Positions 29,049 through 39,963 of a DNA stretch of 64,000 nucleotides are shown one piece after another; the first letter of the stretch is position 1, and every line of letters starts with the position of its first letter. The notes under the pieces were generated by a model. It did not search any database. It saw nothing but the letters and a program-made list of their open reading frames with translations, and was not told the origin of the DNA. The DNA lies in NCBI GenBank assembly GCA_947095585.1, contig OX352762.1, positions 29,798,669-29,862,668 of the forward strand, in the 5' to 3' direction. The stretch comes from Nephrocerus scutellatus (taxonomy: Eukaryota; Arthropoda; Insecta; Diptera; Pipunculidae). A program made the position numbers and the translations under genes.

Positions 29049-30674
29049 ATGACGACAAAGACTCTTAAAAAGTTTTTGAAAGAGCGAAAACTAAATTTAA
29101 GTGGAAGAGTAGACAAGTTAAGGAAAAGGTTGCTTGAGCATTCATTACGTAAGAGTGACAGTATTATCGCTCCCGTTAACGAAGTTACTGAGACTGTAGT
29201 TACTCCTATAGTAGCGGAACGCCGCGAAATAGAACATATATCGAGTAATGAATATACGAATCCATCACAAAATCAATCAGAGGAAAATGTCAAACGATTG
29301 GAAAAGAAGATTATGTGCATGCAGGCCAAAATAACGGAACTAGAACAGAAATGTAGAGAGTCCAACAACAACACACAAGAAGCTGCGCCGACTCGCAGTG
29401 AAGGTGTGCATACCTTCTCTAATCCTCGTGATGTAATAGATATTTTGCCAAATTTCGATCCATCTGATCAAATATCTGGGCTAACGGCATCTCAGTTTAT
29501 CGAAAAGGTCAATTCGTTGCAGGAAGTGTACACTTGGAACGACAAGTTAGTACTGTTTGCTATGGCAGCAAAACTAAAAGGGTCTGCACGAATATGGCTG
29601 GATGGTAGGAAGGAAATATTTCAAACAATGTCGTCGTTCTCTGAGGCATTACGTGAAAGTTTTCCATGTTTGTTCAATGAGGCGGATATACATGCGCAAT
29701 TATCCAATCGTCATAGACGGAATAATGAAGATTTAGAGACGTATCTCTTTTCCATGTGCGCAATGGGCACCAAGGCTAATTTATCTAATTCTGCTATATG
29801 TCATTATATTATATCTGGCCTCAGAGATCATACGATCTCCAATCTGTTGTCGGGCATAATCTTCTCTTCAACCAATGAATTACTTTTGAGAATTAAAGCA
29901 CTAGAAAATACAACAAGCTCCCAGAGAGTTATGGGGAGTGAACATAGTGGCAATGGGAAATTTAGCTTTGGTAGAAGCTATGCGACGAATCAATATTTTC
30001 CAGTGGATAATAGAATGTGCTTTAATTGTTCTGAACGTGGTCACATTTCTTTAAATTGTACCAAACCACCACGTCGATCCAGATGTACGTCATGCAATAG
30101 AAGTGGTCATACTAATGCACAGTGCCCAATGAGGAATGCACATGTCCAAAAAAAACATAACGAAGTTACAGAACATCGTGTGAATTTAATAACCATACCG
30201 GATGAATATCATAAAGTGATTCTCATTAATAGGCAAAGTTTCATTGCATTCATTGATTTTGGCAGCGATTGTAGTGTGATCAGGGAAAGTGTGTTTTTGT
30301 GCCTTCAAACAACTTCCACAATCAGTCATAAGCAATTGTTGGGTTTTGGCGAAGGCTCTAATCAGTCCTCCGAGAAAACGCTAGTGGAAGTAGCGATTGA
30401 TGGCGTAGTTGCTAATATCAATTTGTTGATAGTGTGCGATACCTTACTGAACACTGATGTTTTAATTGGAAGAGATTTCTTAGATCAAGAACATGTACGA
30501 GTTATAAAAGAACATAGGCGGCTAACTTTTGAGATACAAAATCAAACAGTTGATTCAAATGTTCCAACGCCTAATCGAGACTCAATCACTGTCAGCCAGA
30601 TCAACTATAATAAGGAGATTACAGAAACGGAGGTATTGTCTCTCGTCGGGCTTTTAAATGATTTTCGACAATGA
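29049..30674 (+). CDS. gypsy Gag-protease with N-terminal SAP-like motif
   Basis: The first ATG is at 29049 inside a frame open from 29025 (residue numbers below count from 29025). A SAP-like helix-extended-helix lies at about residues 13-38 (LKKFLKERKLNLSGRVDKL), a short coiled coil at about 88-112, and a capsid-like region at about 150-290. Two CX2CX4HX4C zinc knuckles are at 332-345 (CFNCSERGHISLNC) and 354-367 (CTSCNRSGHTNAQC). The aspartic protease follows with active site IDFGSD (410-415), Phe replacing the usual Thr or Ser. The frame ends with TGA at 30672. SAP motifs usually bind AT-rich DNA, so this Gag may contact chromatin; that is inference. Confidence 0.85.
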   Translation: MTTKTLKKFLKERKLNLSGRVDKLRKRLLEHSLRKSDSIIAPVNEVTETVVTPIVAERREIEHISSNEYTNPSQNQSEENVKRLEKKIMCMQAKITELEQKCRESNNNTQEAAPTRSEGVHTFSNPRDVIDILPNFDPSDQISGLTASQFIEKVNSLQEVYTWNDKLVLFAMAAKLKGSARIWLDGRKEIFQTMSSFSEALRESFPCLFNEADIHAQLSNRHRRNNEDLETYLFSMCAMGTKANLSNSAICHYIISGLRDHTISNLLSGIIFSSTNELLLRIKALENTTSSQRVMGSEHSGNGKFSFGRSYATNQYFPVDNRMCFNCSERGHISLNCTKPPRRSRCTSCNRSGHTNAQCPMRNAHVQKKHNEVTEHRVNLITIPDEYHKVILINRQSFIAFIDFGSDCSVIRESVFLCLQTTSTISHKQLLGFGEGSNQSSEKTLVEVAIDGVVANINLLIVCDTLLNTDVLIGRDFLDQEHVRVIKEHRRLTFEIQNQTVDSNVPTPNRDSITVSQINYNKEITETEVLSLVGLLNDFRQ

Positions 30675-31729
30675 TTTGCGAAAAACATGTCAGAGATTGG
30701 CTTATGCAATAAAACGCAGTTCACAATAAAATTAAAATCCGAAGAGGTTGTAAATCGAAAACCATATCGCATAGCGTTCACAGAACATCACAGAGTACAA
30801 GCGATAGTTGACGATTTGCTTAAGAACGGCATCATTCGGGAAAGTATGTCTGAATATTCTTCCCCGCTTTCATTGGTCAAAAAAAAAAATAACGAGGACA
30901 GACTCTGAGTAGACTACCGAAAATTAAATACCATAACGCAAAGTCAACCTTTCCCTATGCCGAATCTCGAAGTGGAACTAGCAAAATTGTCGAGGTCTAA
31001 ATATTTTGCATGTCTGGATTTACTATCTGGTTACTATCAGATTCCTGTTGATTAACGCTCGCAGAAATACACGTCATTCTCAACGAATACGAATCAGTAC
31101 GAATTTCTACGAATGAGCTTTGGTCTTAAAAATGCCCCAGCCGTTTTTCAGTACACAATGACTGCTAAGGAGACTGGACGTGACTGGGACAAAACGTTAC
31201 GTAATATACAGTGGACAATAAACAGTTCGCCAAATAACACCACGGGGAAAAGCCCAAACGAACTCCTTTTTGATTTTAGACCACGTGATATCCTACACAA
31301 CAAACTTTTACTGGCCATTCAAGACGACAAAGGATCTTCATCGCCAGCTTCGCCAGTGACCATCAATCGTTTAATCGCAGCAAAAATAAATTGATAACTC
31401 CAAGCGTAAATGGAAAGAACGATACGATCGCCGTTGCAAGAAACCCACCCAATACAATAAGGAGGACTTGGTTGTCATCGAGTCAGAACCACCTTCTACT
31501 GGAGAGTCCCGAAAACTGGAACCGAAATATCGGGGCCCATATATCGTTGCTGCTGTGCTTCCAAACGATAGGTATGTTATTGAGGACGTACCTGGTATGC
31601 AGAGAAAAAGCAAATTCTATCAATCTGTCTTCGCCTCCGATAAAATGAAGCCGTGGTGTCAAATAGATCCAGAGTTCGATAGCATAGATGACGAAGAAAC
31701 GAGGGCGTTTCTTACAGAGGATGGCCGAT
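30675..31729 (+). pseudogene. gypsy pol remnant: RT N-terminus fused to integrase C-terminus
   Basis: RT fingers and palm are readable (RKPYRIAFTEHHRVQ, IIRESMSEYSSPLSLVKKK, LDLLSGYYQIPVD, MSFGLKNAPAVFQ) with in-frame stops at about 30906 and 31052. At about 31155 the sequence jumps to an integrase C-terminal part (WTINSSPNNTTGKSPNELL), then a frameshift leads to KLEPKYRGPYIVAAVLPND and a tail ending TEDGRL at 31734, inside the LTR start. The YxDD motif, RNase H and integrase DDE core are missing. Confidence 0.85.
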
Positions 31730-31987
31730 TGTGAACAGTATGAACGTAGACATCGTTCAACAGTATGAACGTGGGCATCGTATGTTCCTGTGTGATACCT
31801 ACGATATCAGTCAGTACTCAGTACGTACGTGGGCATCGTATGTTCCTATGTGATACCTACGATATCAGTCAGTACTCAGTACGTTCGTGTCCATTTTGAG
31901 ATTATGTACGACTACGCTTTGTTCTCTTATTTCATTTAAAATAATAAAGTTTGTAGAGTAAAGAATTGCGTGTTGTTTTACTTAACA
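31730..31987 (+). repeat. 3' LTR of the 27977-31987 gypsy
   Basis: Nearly identical to the 5' LTR with the same inner tandem repeat. The pol stop codon lies within the first few LTR bases. A purine-rich CAGAGGATGG precedes it as a weak polypurine tract. Confidence 0.93.
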
Positions 31988-31991
31988 TAGT

Positions 31992-32340
31992 GTTGTTAGT
32001 TTAGTTTATGGCGATACTAATTAGTAGCTTTTTTATGAACAGAGTAGAGTTAAATTGATAGATGCGTTCTAGTTTCTTTCAAATGAAGTGTCAGATAGAC
32101 CTAACTCAACCACTATAGTTTCGTAAAGTTTATTTGGGTTTAACGAAACTCAATTCGAAATATATAAAACACAGTTAACTTTATGTTAATTATTTCGTGG
32201 AAAACAGGAATATGAGTTAAGTAGATGTATTTGTTGGACATGCCATGTTCTATTGGCATTTCAAAATAGTTTTATCAATTAAGTCCAATCGAAAGCACCA
32301 TTAGTTATTAACAATGCACTAGGTTCCTGATTTGCATCAA
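31992..32340. other. AT-rich DNA between gypsy and Tigger A
   Basis: No gene or terminal repeat recognised. TTTCGTAAAGTTTATTTGGG and AACGAAACTCAATTCG weakly echo the DNA left of the gypsy. Confidence 0.35.
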
Positions 32341-32647
32341 CTCGTTTTGCGTTGTTTCGATTTGCGTCGTAAAATTAGGTTTGCGTTGTTTCCTCGATTT
32401 GCGTCGCTACAAAAATGTTACTATATACTACATATTTAGGAATACATATGTATGTACACAAGTACCATCAGTTTGTGTTTGGTTTGCCTTATAGAAAATT
32501 CATACTGTTAAAATCTTAGGGATAAAATCAAAATAACCTGTACATTAGACTTTTATATGGTTAAGCGCAATCAAGGTATGTACCATGAATTTACTTTGAT
32601 GCTACCTTTGTTATTGTTTTAATGTTCTGCGTTTATGTAACAGAACA

Positions 32648-32689
32648 ATGGCTTGCAAGAAGCATCGAAGGGCGATCTTCTTTCATCAA
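32648..32689 (+). pseudogene. Tigger A transposase N-terminus
   Basis: ATG after ACAGAACA; 13-14 codons of a CENP-B-type helix-turn-helix start ending in TGA shortly before the gypsy LTR. The same start with a better preserved continuation is at 41233 in Tigger B. Confidence 0.7.
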
Positions 32690-32695
32690 TGAAGG

Positions 32696-32911
32696 TGTTG
32701 TGTTCGTCACAAATACAATTCACTTGTCTCGTTTCTTAAATGTTTTCTTTATTCAATGAAAGGTCAATTCGTCTGCGTCTGCTCTGTTTGGGTTGCGCAC
32801 TTCGACTGCACCATCACTGACCATCAAGCAGCCATGCCACAAGTCCACAAACATGCAGCCTATTATGTACATGTCAAATGTAAATAAATATATGTGTTGC
32901 ACGTCACAACA
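32696..32911 (-). repeat. 3' LTR of the Mag-like gypsy
   Basis: On the minus strand it starts TGTTGTGACGTGCAACAC and ends with CACAACA at 32696, 216 bp. It includes TTGAATAAAGAAAAC (AATAAA signal). The polypurine tract GATGGGGGAGAAG lies immediately before it at 32912-32924. Confidence 0.8.
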
Positions 32912-32924
32912 CTTCTCCCCCATC
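32912..32924 (-). promoter_or_regulatory. Polypurine tract of the Mag-like gypsy
   Basis: The minus strand reads GATGGGGGAGAAG directly adjoining the TGTTGTG start of the 3' LTR, the expected position for plus-strand DNA priming. Confidence 0.85.
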
Positions 32925-33124
32925 AAAAAACAAAGATCACACTGAATTATTAAAAAACAATAATGAAAAACAATAATTTAAATAAACAAATAAATAACGC
33001 GTATTCATAAGGGCGCTATCGCAATCATTGGCGAATTCATCTTGTCATGTCGTAGTCCTCAAAACGCTGTGGGAATCTTCCGGCCCCAGCTCGAGTCGTG
33101 CGACGTGGTTGCGGCATTTCTGCT

Positions 33125-34100
33125 TCAGAATCTTCCCTGGCGTCCTCGAAAAGCTCGTCCTCGGAAACTACTTTCCTGTTCAGGTAAGACCTCCGGCTCT
33201 ATTACTCGTTTTGTTGGTGCTGCTAACCCAAAATCTTCCAGCAAAATGTTGTCGTGATCATCGAGGAAGGTAAATCGCTTTTTCATTTGGTTTGCATGGC
33301 TTTTAACTTCCCTCTTGCCCATCGCTGTTTCTGTTAAAACTAAGTAGTTTACCAATCCACATCTCTTGACAACTACTCCGGGGGACCATTTCCACTTGTT
33401 GTTACAGAACGTTTTGACTAGCACTTCATCACCAGCTTCGAACTCCTTTCACCTTGCGCCGTGGTGCCGGTTGAACTGTTTTCCATTTTTGTATTTCGCT
33501 CAATCGGACGATTGATTCTTATTTTACACAAGTCTAACTTAATTTTCATCGGTCGTCCCATCATCACTTGAAAGGGTGACTTCATGCCGAGAGCAAACAA
33601 AGGTGTGTAACGATAGCACATCAAGAATTTGCGCAAAATTGGATCGGCATTACCTTCTCCTTCTAACTTTTTTAATCCGATCTTCAACGAGCCAACAAAT
33701 TGTTCAGCCTGGCCATTTGATTGAGGATGAAACGGTGCTGTTCTGATGTGTTCGATGCCGTTTTCCCTGCAGAACGACTGGAATCTTTCTGACACAAATT
33801 GGGGACCGTTGTCTGAAACGATGGTGTCGCAGAGTCCTTGGCGGGAAAACACATCCTCTAAACGTTTGATCGTCTTTTCGGATGTTGTTGACTGCATTTT
33901 AAAAACCTCTGGCCACTTGCTAAATGCGTCAACGATCACCAAGTACCAAAAATCTTTAACGGGCCCAGCAAAATCAATGTGCACTCTCGACCACGGGCCC
34001 TTGGGCACTGGCCACGACTGCAACGTGCACTTGGTTGGTGTTCTAGCATTAATAGCACAATTTCCACACAGCTTCACCAGTTTTTCGACGTCCTCGTCAA
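33125..34100 (-). pseudogene. Mag-like gypsy integrase
   Basis: Zinc-finger end LVKLCGNCAINAR, then the catalytic core: HIDFAGP (first Asp), VSDNGPQF (second Asp) and PFHPQSNGQAEQFV (Glu), followed by a C-terminal part WSPGVVVKRCGLVNYLV. A stop or shift near 33440 separates the last 99 codons (33424-33125), and a TAA at about 34117 precedes the zinc region. The motif set matches K02A2.6-like Mag-lineage integrases. Confidence 0.88.
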
Positions 34101-35818
34101 TTTATGGCCAGTACACCTTGCTCCGTGCCAACATTTTCATGTGAGCCACTCCTGGATGGCCTTGGTGGATCGATCGCGAAACATCCGTCAACGTAGCTTA
34201 ATTTTTCTAAACTTCCAATGACAACTTCTTCATCTGGTTTCTCGTGACCGGCAATCAATCTCGAAATGAAGTCTGCATACGCAAAACTATGCGTGTCCAC
34301 GTATTTGATGGTGAACGCGTAAGTGAGCATGATGAGTGCGTAACGCTGTAACCGGCTAGCCGTGTAAACCGGAATGCCCTTCTTCGATCCAAAAATTGCT
34401 AACAACGGATTGTGATCGGTCTGAAGCTCAAATTTGCGACCGTAGATGTATCGATGAAACTTTTTTAGGGCGAACATCAACGCCAAGGCCTCTCGTTGGA
34501 TCTGCGGATAGTTTTTCTCGGACTTCGTAAATGCCGACGCGGCGTGCATGATAGGCCGCGTAGTACCGTCGGGCAGTTCGTGCATCAACACTGCCCCCAT
34601 GCCATAGCTGGATGCGTCCGCTGCTACGATGATTTTCTTCTTCGGGTCATAGTGGATTAACGCCAAATCCGATGCAAGTACTCTCTTTAGCTTCTCGAAA
34701 GCCTCTTGGTGCGCTGCTCGCCACTCAAAAGGCACATCGCTGCACAACAATTCGTCCAACGGCCCGCGAAGGTCTTTTAGCTGCTTCACGAATTTGCCGT
34801 ACCATGTAACGGCCCCTAGGAATAATTGCAATTGTTTGACGTCTCTTTGTGCGGGAATTAGCTTCAGCAACTCGATTTTCTGGGGATTTGGTCGTAAGCC
34901 ATTTGCGTCAACGATGTGGCCCAAAAACTGTAACTCGTTCTGTCCAAACAAACACTTATCGAGCTTAAGCCGAAAACCCCATTCTTGGATGCGCTTCAAT
35001 GCTTCGAAGAGATTGTCTCGATGATCTTTCTCGTCTCTACCTCCAACAATAAAATCGTCAATGAAGGGAAAAGTGCCGTTAGCTCCGCTCATCATCGTGT
35101 CGATTAATTGCTGGAAAAAGCGCGGAACTGTTTTGACACCCGGTTGCAGGCGGTTTACTCGAAAGAGTCTACAATGCGTGTTGATCGTCATGAAACGCTT
35201 CGATTCGTCATCCATCTCCACCTGCAAGAAAGCGTCGGACAGGTCAATTTTACTGAACACCCGGTACTGACTCAGCTTTGCAAAAATTTCTTCAGGCGTA
35301 GGCAACGGATGCTTGTTCGGCTCCAGTGCTTCATTCAAGCCTGTTGAATAATCGGCACAAATGCGTATGCGCCCGTCCTTTCTTTTTACAGCTACTAATG
35401 GTGCGGCGAAATCCGAGTAATCGACCGGACTGATTACTCCCAACAATTGCAATCGCTTAAGCTCATTTTCAATCGCCTCCGCTGCTGCGAAGGGCACCGG
35501 GCGCCTGTTGCGAAAGATTGATTTAGTTCCCGGCTTTAGTGTTAAAGATGCCTTCATTTTGTTGCACAGACCCAACGAGTTAATGAAAAGCGATGGAAAT
35601 TTTTGCTTGATTTCCACGCTAATTTTTGTGCTGCTTATCTTTTCCACAACCTTGTTGCAGACGCTTGCAATGGGCACGCTCCATAGATCCAGAGCTTCCA
35701 TCCAATCACTTCCAAGCACCTTTAAATCTGAATTTGCTACATAACACGTACCAACGTCTTCTCGGTCATGCAATCTCAATCGTGCCGTAAATCTTGGCTC
35801 ATGGCTTGCTCTTCGCAC
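34097..35818 (-). pseudogene. Mag-like gypsy reverse transcriptase and RNase H
   Basis: A 573-codon frame. RT spans about residues 95-270 with RICADYSTGLNEAL (152-165), KIDLSDAFLQVEMD and the catalytic FPFIDDFIVGG (FIDD 252-255), the F/YxDD form. The usual LPFG motif is changed to LQPG (224-227). RNase H occupies about 390-510 (VAADASSYGMGAVLMHELPD, QREALALMFALKKFHRYIYG, LQTDHNPL). Near residue 545 the frame shifts, so the last residues are not homologous. Protease and gag lie upstream in another frame. Confidence 0.9.
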
Positions 35819-35847
35819 GCGACTAATGCCGGCGATCCCAGCAACTT

Positions 35848-36640
35848 TTAATTCTTTGCAGAGATAATCGTCCAGTCAGATCCGGAATCGAGTTGCAACT
35901 TTAATTTCGTGCTGTCAATTGTTGGCGCGCCAAATTTCCGTGTCGAGACGCCAACCGCATCCACAGCAAGGCTTCGGCGTGGACTGAAGTTTCGTCTTTC
36001 ACGGAAGCGTCGTGTCGCTGCCGCTGACTTACAGTAACCTGCCTTATGACCTTGCAGTTTGCAATCAAAACATTGTTTATCACGGAAGGGGCAATCACGG
36101 TGGAAATGGATTGCTCCACACTTTTGACATGGAAATCTTGCTTTTGGTGGCTCTGCTTTGGGACATTTAGCGTTCAGTTCCGCCTTTTGATTACTGCTAT
36201 TTCCCCATGAGTTTCGGCGCATTGCCAACACTTCACCATTAGAAACATCTGGGCACAAAACCATCGATTTCTCGACTTTGAGGCTGCTTAACCGCGTTGC
36301 AATATTGACAACATCTCTTAATGTCAGCTTAGGTCTCACATCACCGCCTGCACTAGCTTCATCGTGTTGTATCTCTTGGCCGTCCAACTTCATAAGCAGC
36401 TTCTCCAGAGTCTGCGCATCTTGCGATTTGTTGGGTCCTTGAACAAACATCAAAACTTGTAAATCGTCAGGTGTACAATTTGCCATATCGAATTTTTCAC
36501 ATATTACGTTTACACGTGCCGCATACTCTGAAAACCCTTCACTAGCTTCCTTCTCCATTTTCAAACACTTGTAACGCAACGAAAATTGTGATTCCTTTCG
36601 GCCAAAAATTCGCTTGAAAATCGCTTGAAATCGGTGTTTG
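35848..36640 (-). pseudogene. Mag-like gypsy gag and start of protease
   Basis: Gag is readable from about 36640 (FGRKESQFSLRYKCLKMEK), with the long frame from 36579. Two zinc-knuckle-like blocks follow: CQKCGAIHFHRDC and CFDCKLQGHKAGYC. The protease active site LDSGSDWTI is near the end and the frame stops at TAA 35848, 30 bp before the pol frame begins in another phase. The N-terminal part is missing. Confidence 0.82.
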
Positions 36641-36784
36641 GAATGATGTCCTTGATATGGCGAAGCAATGCGATCAGCTTAAACACCAAGCTGCGACTGT
36701 TCCGCTCAAATTGTTGAATCTGTGCTGTTGTATGGGTGCAGCACTTGGAGGGTGACCGCTACTATCACAAAAAGATCACAAACA

Positions 36785-37125
36785 TTCATAAATAGGTGCC
36801 TACGGAGCATCTGAAGGGTTTTCTGGCCTAATCGTATCTCTAACGAACATCTTTACCAGAGAACGGGTCAGGAACCAATAGGCACAACCATCCAACGACG
36901 GAAGTGGCAGTGGATTGGTCATACACTCCGAAAAGGCGACAGTTCCATAGCAAACCACGCAATGCAATGGAACCCGTTATCTCAGGATGGTAGAAGAACG
37001 GGTCGTCCGAGAAATACATGGCGCAGAACAGTTGAAGAGGAGGCACGGCAATTGGGGAAGAGTTGGAGAGAGCAAGGGGATACAGGATACAGGACATAAA
37101 GAAGATATCAAAATCGTAAGACAGC
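36785..37125 (+). pseudogene. RTE-like LINE 3' fragment
   Basis: Plus-strand pieces read INRCLRSI, then RTGQEPIGTTIQRRKWQWIG, HTLRKGDSSIANHAMQWNP and GRPRNTWRRTVEEEARQLG. This is the C-terminal end of an RTE-type reverse transcriptase protein. It differs from the LINE family of copies A, C and D. It has no visible 3' tail and sits between the truncated gypsy and the resumed Tigger transposase. Confidence 0.75.
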
Positions 37126-37139
37126 CCAGCGACTACGAT

Positions 37140-37800
37140 TAGGATAATTTTTAATAGAAATAGGAAAAACATTCGGGAAAGCCTAAAAAATATCCAACCA
37201 TCTGCGGCAAAGTTTACAACAAAGGCTAGAAAGTACTATTCATCAATGGATGGTATGTAATCCATGTTGAAAATATGGATAACCGACAAAAACGAAAATA
37301 ACTTACCTATAAGTGGTTGTAAAAAATACTTGTTCAATGAGTTAAAACAAGGAAGTCGATGTGAAAATTTCATAGCTAATCGTGGATGGTTTGCGCGATT
37401 TAGAAACCAAGCAAAATTGCATAATTTTTCACTTAAGGTGGAAATCGAGATTGCAAATGACACAGGCGCCAAGATGTTTACAGAGGCGTTTAAATATTTT
37501 TTAGAAGACTCCGGGTATTCGCACAAGCAAATATTGAATGTCGATGAGACAGGGCTGTACTGGAAATGACTACCAAGTCGAACATACACATCAAAAGGTT
37601 AAAAACCAGCTTGTGGTCATAAAACGTCCAAAGAAAGACTTACCCTTTTGCTAGGTGGAAACGCAAACGGCGATTTTAAATTCAAGCCATTTTTAATATA
37701 CCATGCTCAAAACGCTAGAGCTCTAAAAAATGTGGCTAAGGACTCTTTGGGTGTCCACTGGAGTTGGAACAAAAAATCTTGAAAAAAAACCGAAGACGAA
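37140..37800 (+). pseudogene. Tigger A transposase: DNA-binding and start of DDE domain
   Basis: An open frame at 37264-37569 has a Tc5/CENP-B-type helix-turn-helix (FIANRGWFARFRNQ) and the first DDE motif ILNVDETGLYWK. After a TGA the homology continues with LPSRTYTSKG, then [20 protein letters not shown] and [19 protein letters not shown] before it ends. The remaining DD residues are lost. The upstream 80 bp (KNIRESLKNIQPSAAKF) also fits the family. Confidence 0.85.
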
Positions 37801-38765
37801 TTTGAAGACGCTAAATATTTGAGTGAGATCGAAGAAAACTTTTTAATTGGGGAAGAGGAGTATCTCAACGATTCCGATACGTAATCTGGATTAAGAAATT
37901 GAATTGAAACAAAATGAAATGATAACAACAAAAAGTTAATTTATGTTCCTTATAATTTTAATTTATTTTTTATTCTTGTGACTATTTAATGTAGATATGT
38001 ACATACATATACATATTGAAATAAACTTTTTAGGTCGAATTAAATGGGTTTTTTTTTTAGAAAAAAAAATTAAAATATATAACCTTTGGAACCAAAATTA
38101 TTGAATAGTATTGGAAAATTTGCTTCAATTTGCGTCACAAAATACATTTTTTATTAATTGTTGAAAAAATCTACAACCAATTGTATAGGAATATATGAGA
38201 AAATGTGTTCCGGTTGCTTGTTTCGTTTTGCGTCCACAAATTTTAGAACCAATCTACGACGCAAATCGGGACTGTTCGGTTTGCTTTATTTCCTCGTTTT
38301 GCGTCGCTACAAAAAAGTTACAGTTACTTAGGAATACATCCATACATACATACATACATACATACATACAAATTTACATAATATATATTTACATGCATCA
38401 TTGTATATTTTTACACTTTAAGAATTTTTAATTCAGAATTTTAGTGAATTTAGGCGTACGAGAAGATAGATCGTACTTAAGTACTGTTCAAATCTTAGGG
38501 ATAATTTGTGTTAATCAAAATATTCCTTACAGTACAAGTGTACATGGTAGGTAGGTAGAGTGGTGGTCCACGCTGTACTTGCGAGGTCCTCAATTAGCGC
38601 CAGTGTGCGCCATTTTGATGCCACAAAACTCGAGGGATCTAGCATGGATAAGGACAGGGTTTAAATCCAGCCTGTAGCGTTCAGGTATGAGATCAAGTCG
38701 ATAACCCTGTAAACTGAGAGCTCTTTTAGGTCTTATAAAAATGGTTTATCTAAAATGTGGTGTCT

Positions 38766-39221
38766 TTATGCTAGAGCCTGACAACTGCAGAGGAAGTGTA
38801 TGAGAGTTTCTTTCTCATTTTCATCTTTGGAACTTCTGCAGAAATTGTTGTGCGGTATACCCAACTTAGCAGCATGACTGCCCACAGGCCCGTGGCCAGT
38901 GCTGATAGCCATAACTCTGGCAATATCCTTCCGTGTTCTGGATAACAGCTCGGTGGTTTTCTTTTTGCTGTATAATGGCCATATCGATCTTGATATGGCG
39001 CAGTTCGACAGACTGCTCCACCTGAGCTGTGACTTAGTATTAAAAAAGGAGAAAATTTGTTCCTTGACTGAGCTCATTGGACAGATAACCTTCTCCATAG
39101 AGCCAGAGTCCATAGCGACGCCCATCTTTGCCAATTCGTCCGCCCTCTCATTACCCTCTATATTACTGTGCCCCGGCACCCATACTATGGTGATGTCCAG
39201 GAGTTGACTGATCGAAGCCAA
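38766..39221 (-). pseudogene. LINE RNase H domain
   Basis: A 151-codon frame with DITIVWVPGHSNIEGNERAD, the C-terminal half of a type I RNase H (the VPGH..GNE.AD block carries the catalytic His/Asp region). It continues with the Cys/His-rich tail typical of these LINEs (GIPHNNFCRSSKDENEKET). The N-terminal catalytic residues lie upstream in a broken frame (about 39390-39222). Confidence 0.85.
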
Positions 39222-39963
39222 TATTTCTTGGCACTGTTGAACTAGTTTCGAGTTTATTGTGGTTGCGTAAATCGCCCTTATGGCAGAATGGCTATCAACA
39301 CAAATACCAACCCTTCCGATTTGTGCGTTTATTCGCCTTAATGCTCTACAGGCCTCCCTAATTGCTAGAATCTCTGCCTGATGCTAGCCAAATCGGGTAG
39401 CTTTTTTGACCTTGACAAATTTAGGTCATCTGACCTGCACCGACTCCGTTCTTCATCTTGGATCCGTCAGTGAATATTGTTGCGTCATATTGCCTCGCTG
39501 CTGTCCCATCCTTCCAGTTTTCTCTGGTAGGAAAATCAACGCTGAACGAGGAATTAAAGCTAAATTTAGTGATGCAGTAATCAGTAGATGATGGTATCAT
39601 TCCTTCAGGTACTGTCTGCAGTATATTACAGTGTCCGTATGGTCTAGTAGCAAACCACTTAGACTCTCTGAGTCGTACTGCACTGCACGTCGAAACATAC
39701 TTGATAAATATGTCAGGAGGTAATCGGGAAAAACCGTAGAGCTCCTGTAATTCCTACTGCTGCTGATCGCTGTAACCTGCTGAGTTTGGTGGCGTTATAC
39801 TTCTTCTTCATCGCTGGCCACCAAACCAGCGATCCATAGGTGAGAATTGGCCGTACAACAGCTGTGTACAGCCAAAGAGCCATCTTTGGTTGAAGACCCC
39901 ATTACCTTCCGATGGTTTTGCTGCTGGCATATAGGGCAACGCTTGCTCTTTTAGCCCTGTTCT

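Larger units (their letters stand above)
27977..31987 (+). mobile_element. Ty3/gypsy-type LTR retrotransposon, internally deleted, recent
   Basis: Bounded by two LTRs (27977-28241 and 31730-31987) starting TGTGAACAG and ending ACTTAACA, with a 4 bp target duplication TAGT at 27973-27976 and 31988-31991. The LTRs differ at about two substitutions plus one 7 bp indel, so insertion is recent. Gag and protease are open, but pol has stops and a deletion joining the RT palm directly to the integrase end. It could only have moved, or could only move again, with proteins supplied in trans. Confidence 0.92.
32696..36785 (-). mobile_element. Mag-like Ty3/gypsy retrotransposon, 5'-truncated
   Basis: Minus orientation. 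The 3' LTR (32911-32696) and a polypurine tract are present, followed upstream by pol and gag, but no 5' LTR is found at the right side, where homology fades in gag at about 36640-36785 and RTE-like DNA begins. The coding region has a frameshift and a stop between RNase H and integrase and another near the integrase end. It interrupts Tigger A. Confidence 0.85.
32375..38272 (+). mobile_element. Tigger-like DNA transposon A, split by nested insertions
   Basis: The left end holds repeated GATTTGCGTCG words (about 32350-32405). The right end, inverted, reads CCGATTTGCGTCGTAGATTG near 38270. A transposase start MACKKHRRAIFFHQ is at 32648. The frame is then cut by a gypsy at 32696 and an RTE-like fragment, and the transposase resumes at about 37140-37800. 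Without the insertions the element would be roughly 1.5-2 kb. It abuts a second copy (B) in the same orientation. Confidence 0.7.
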
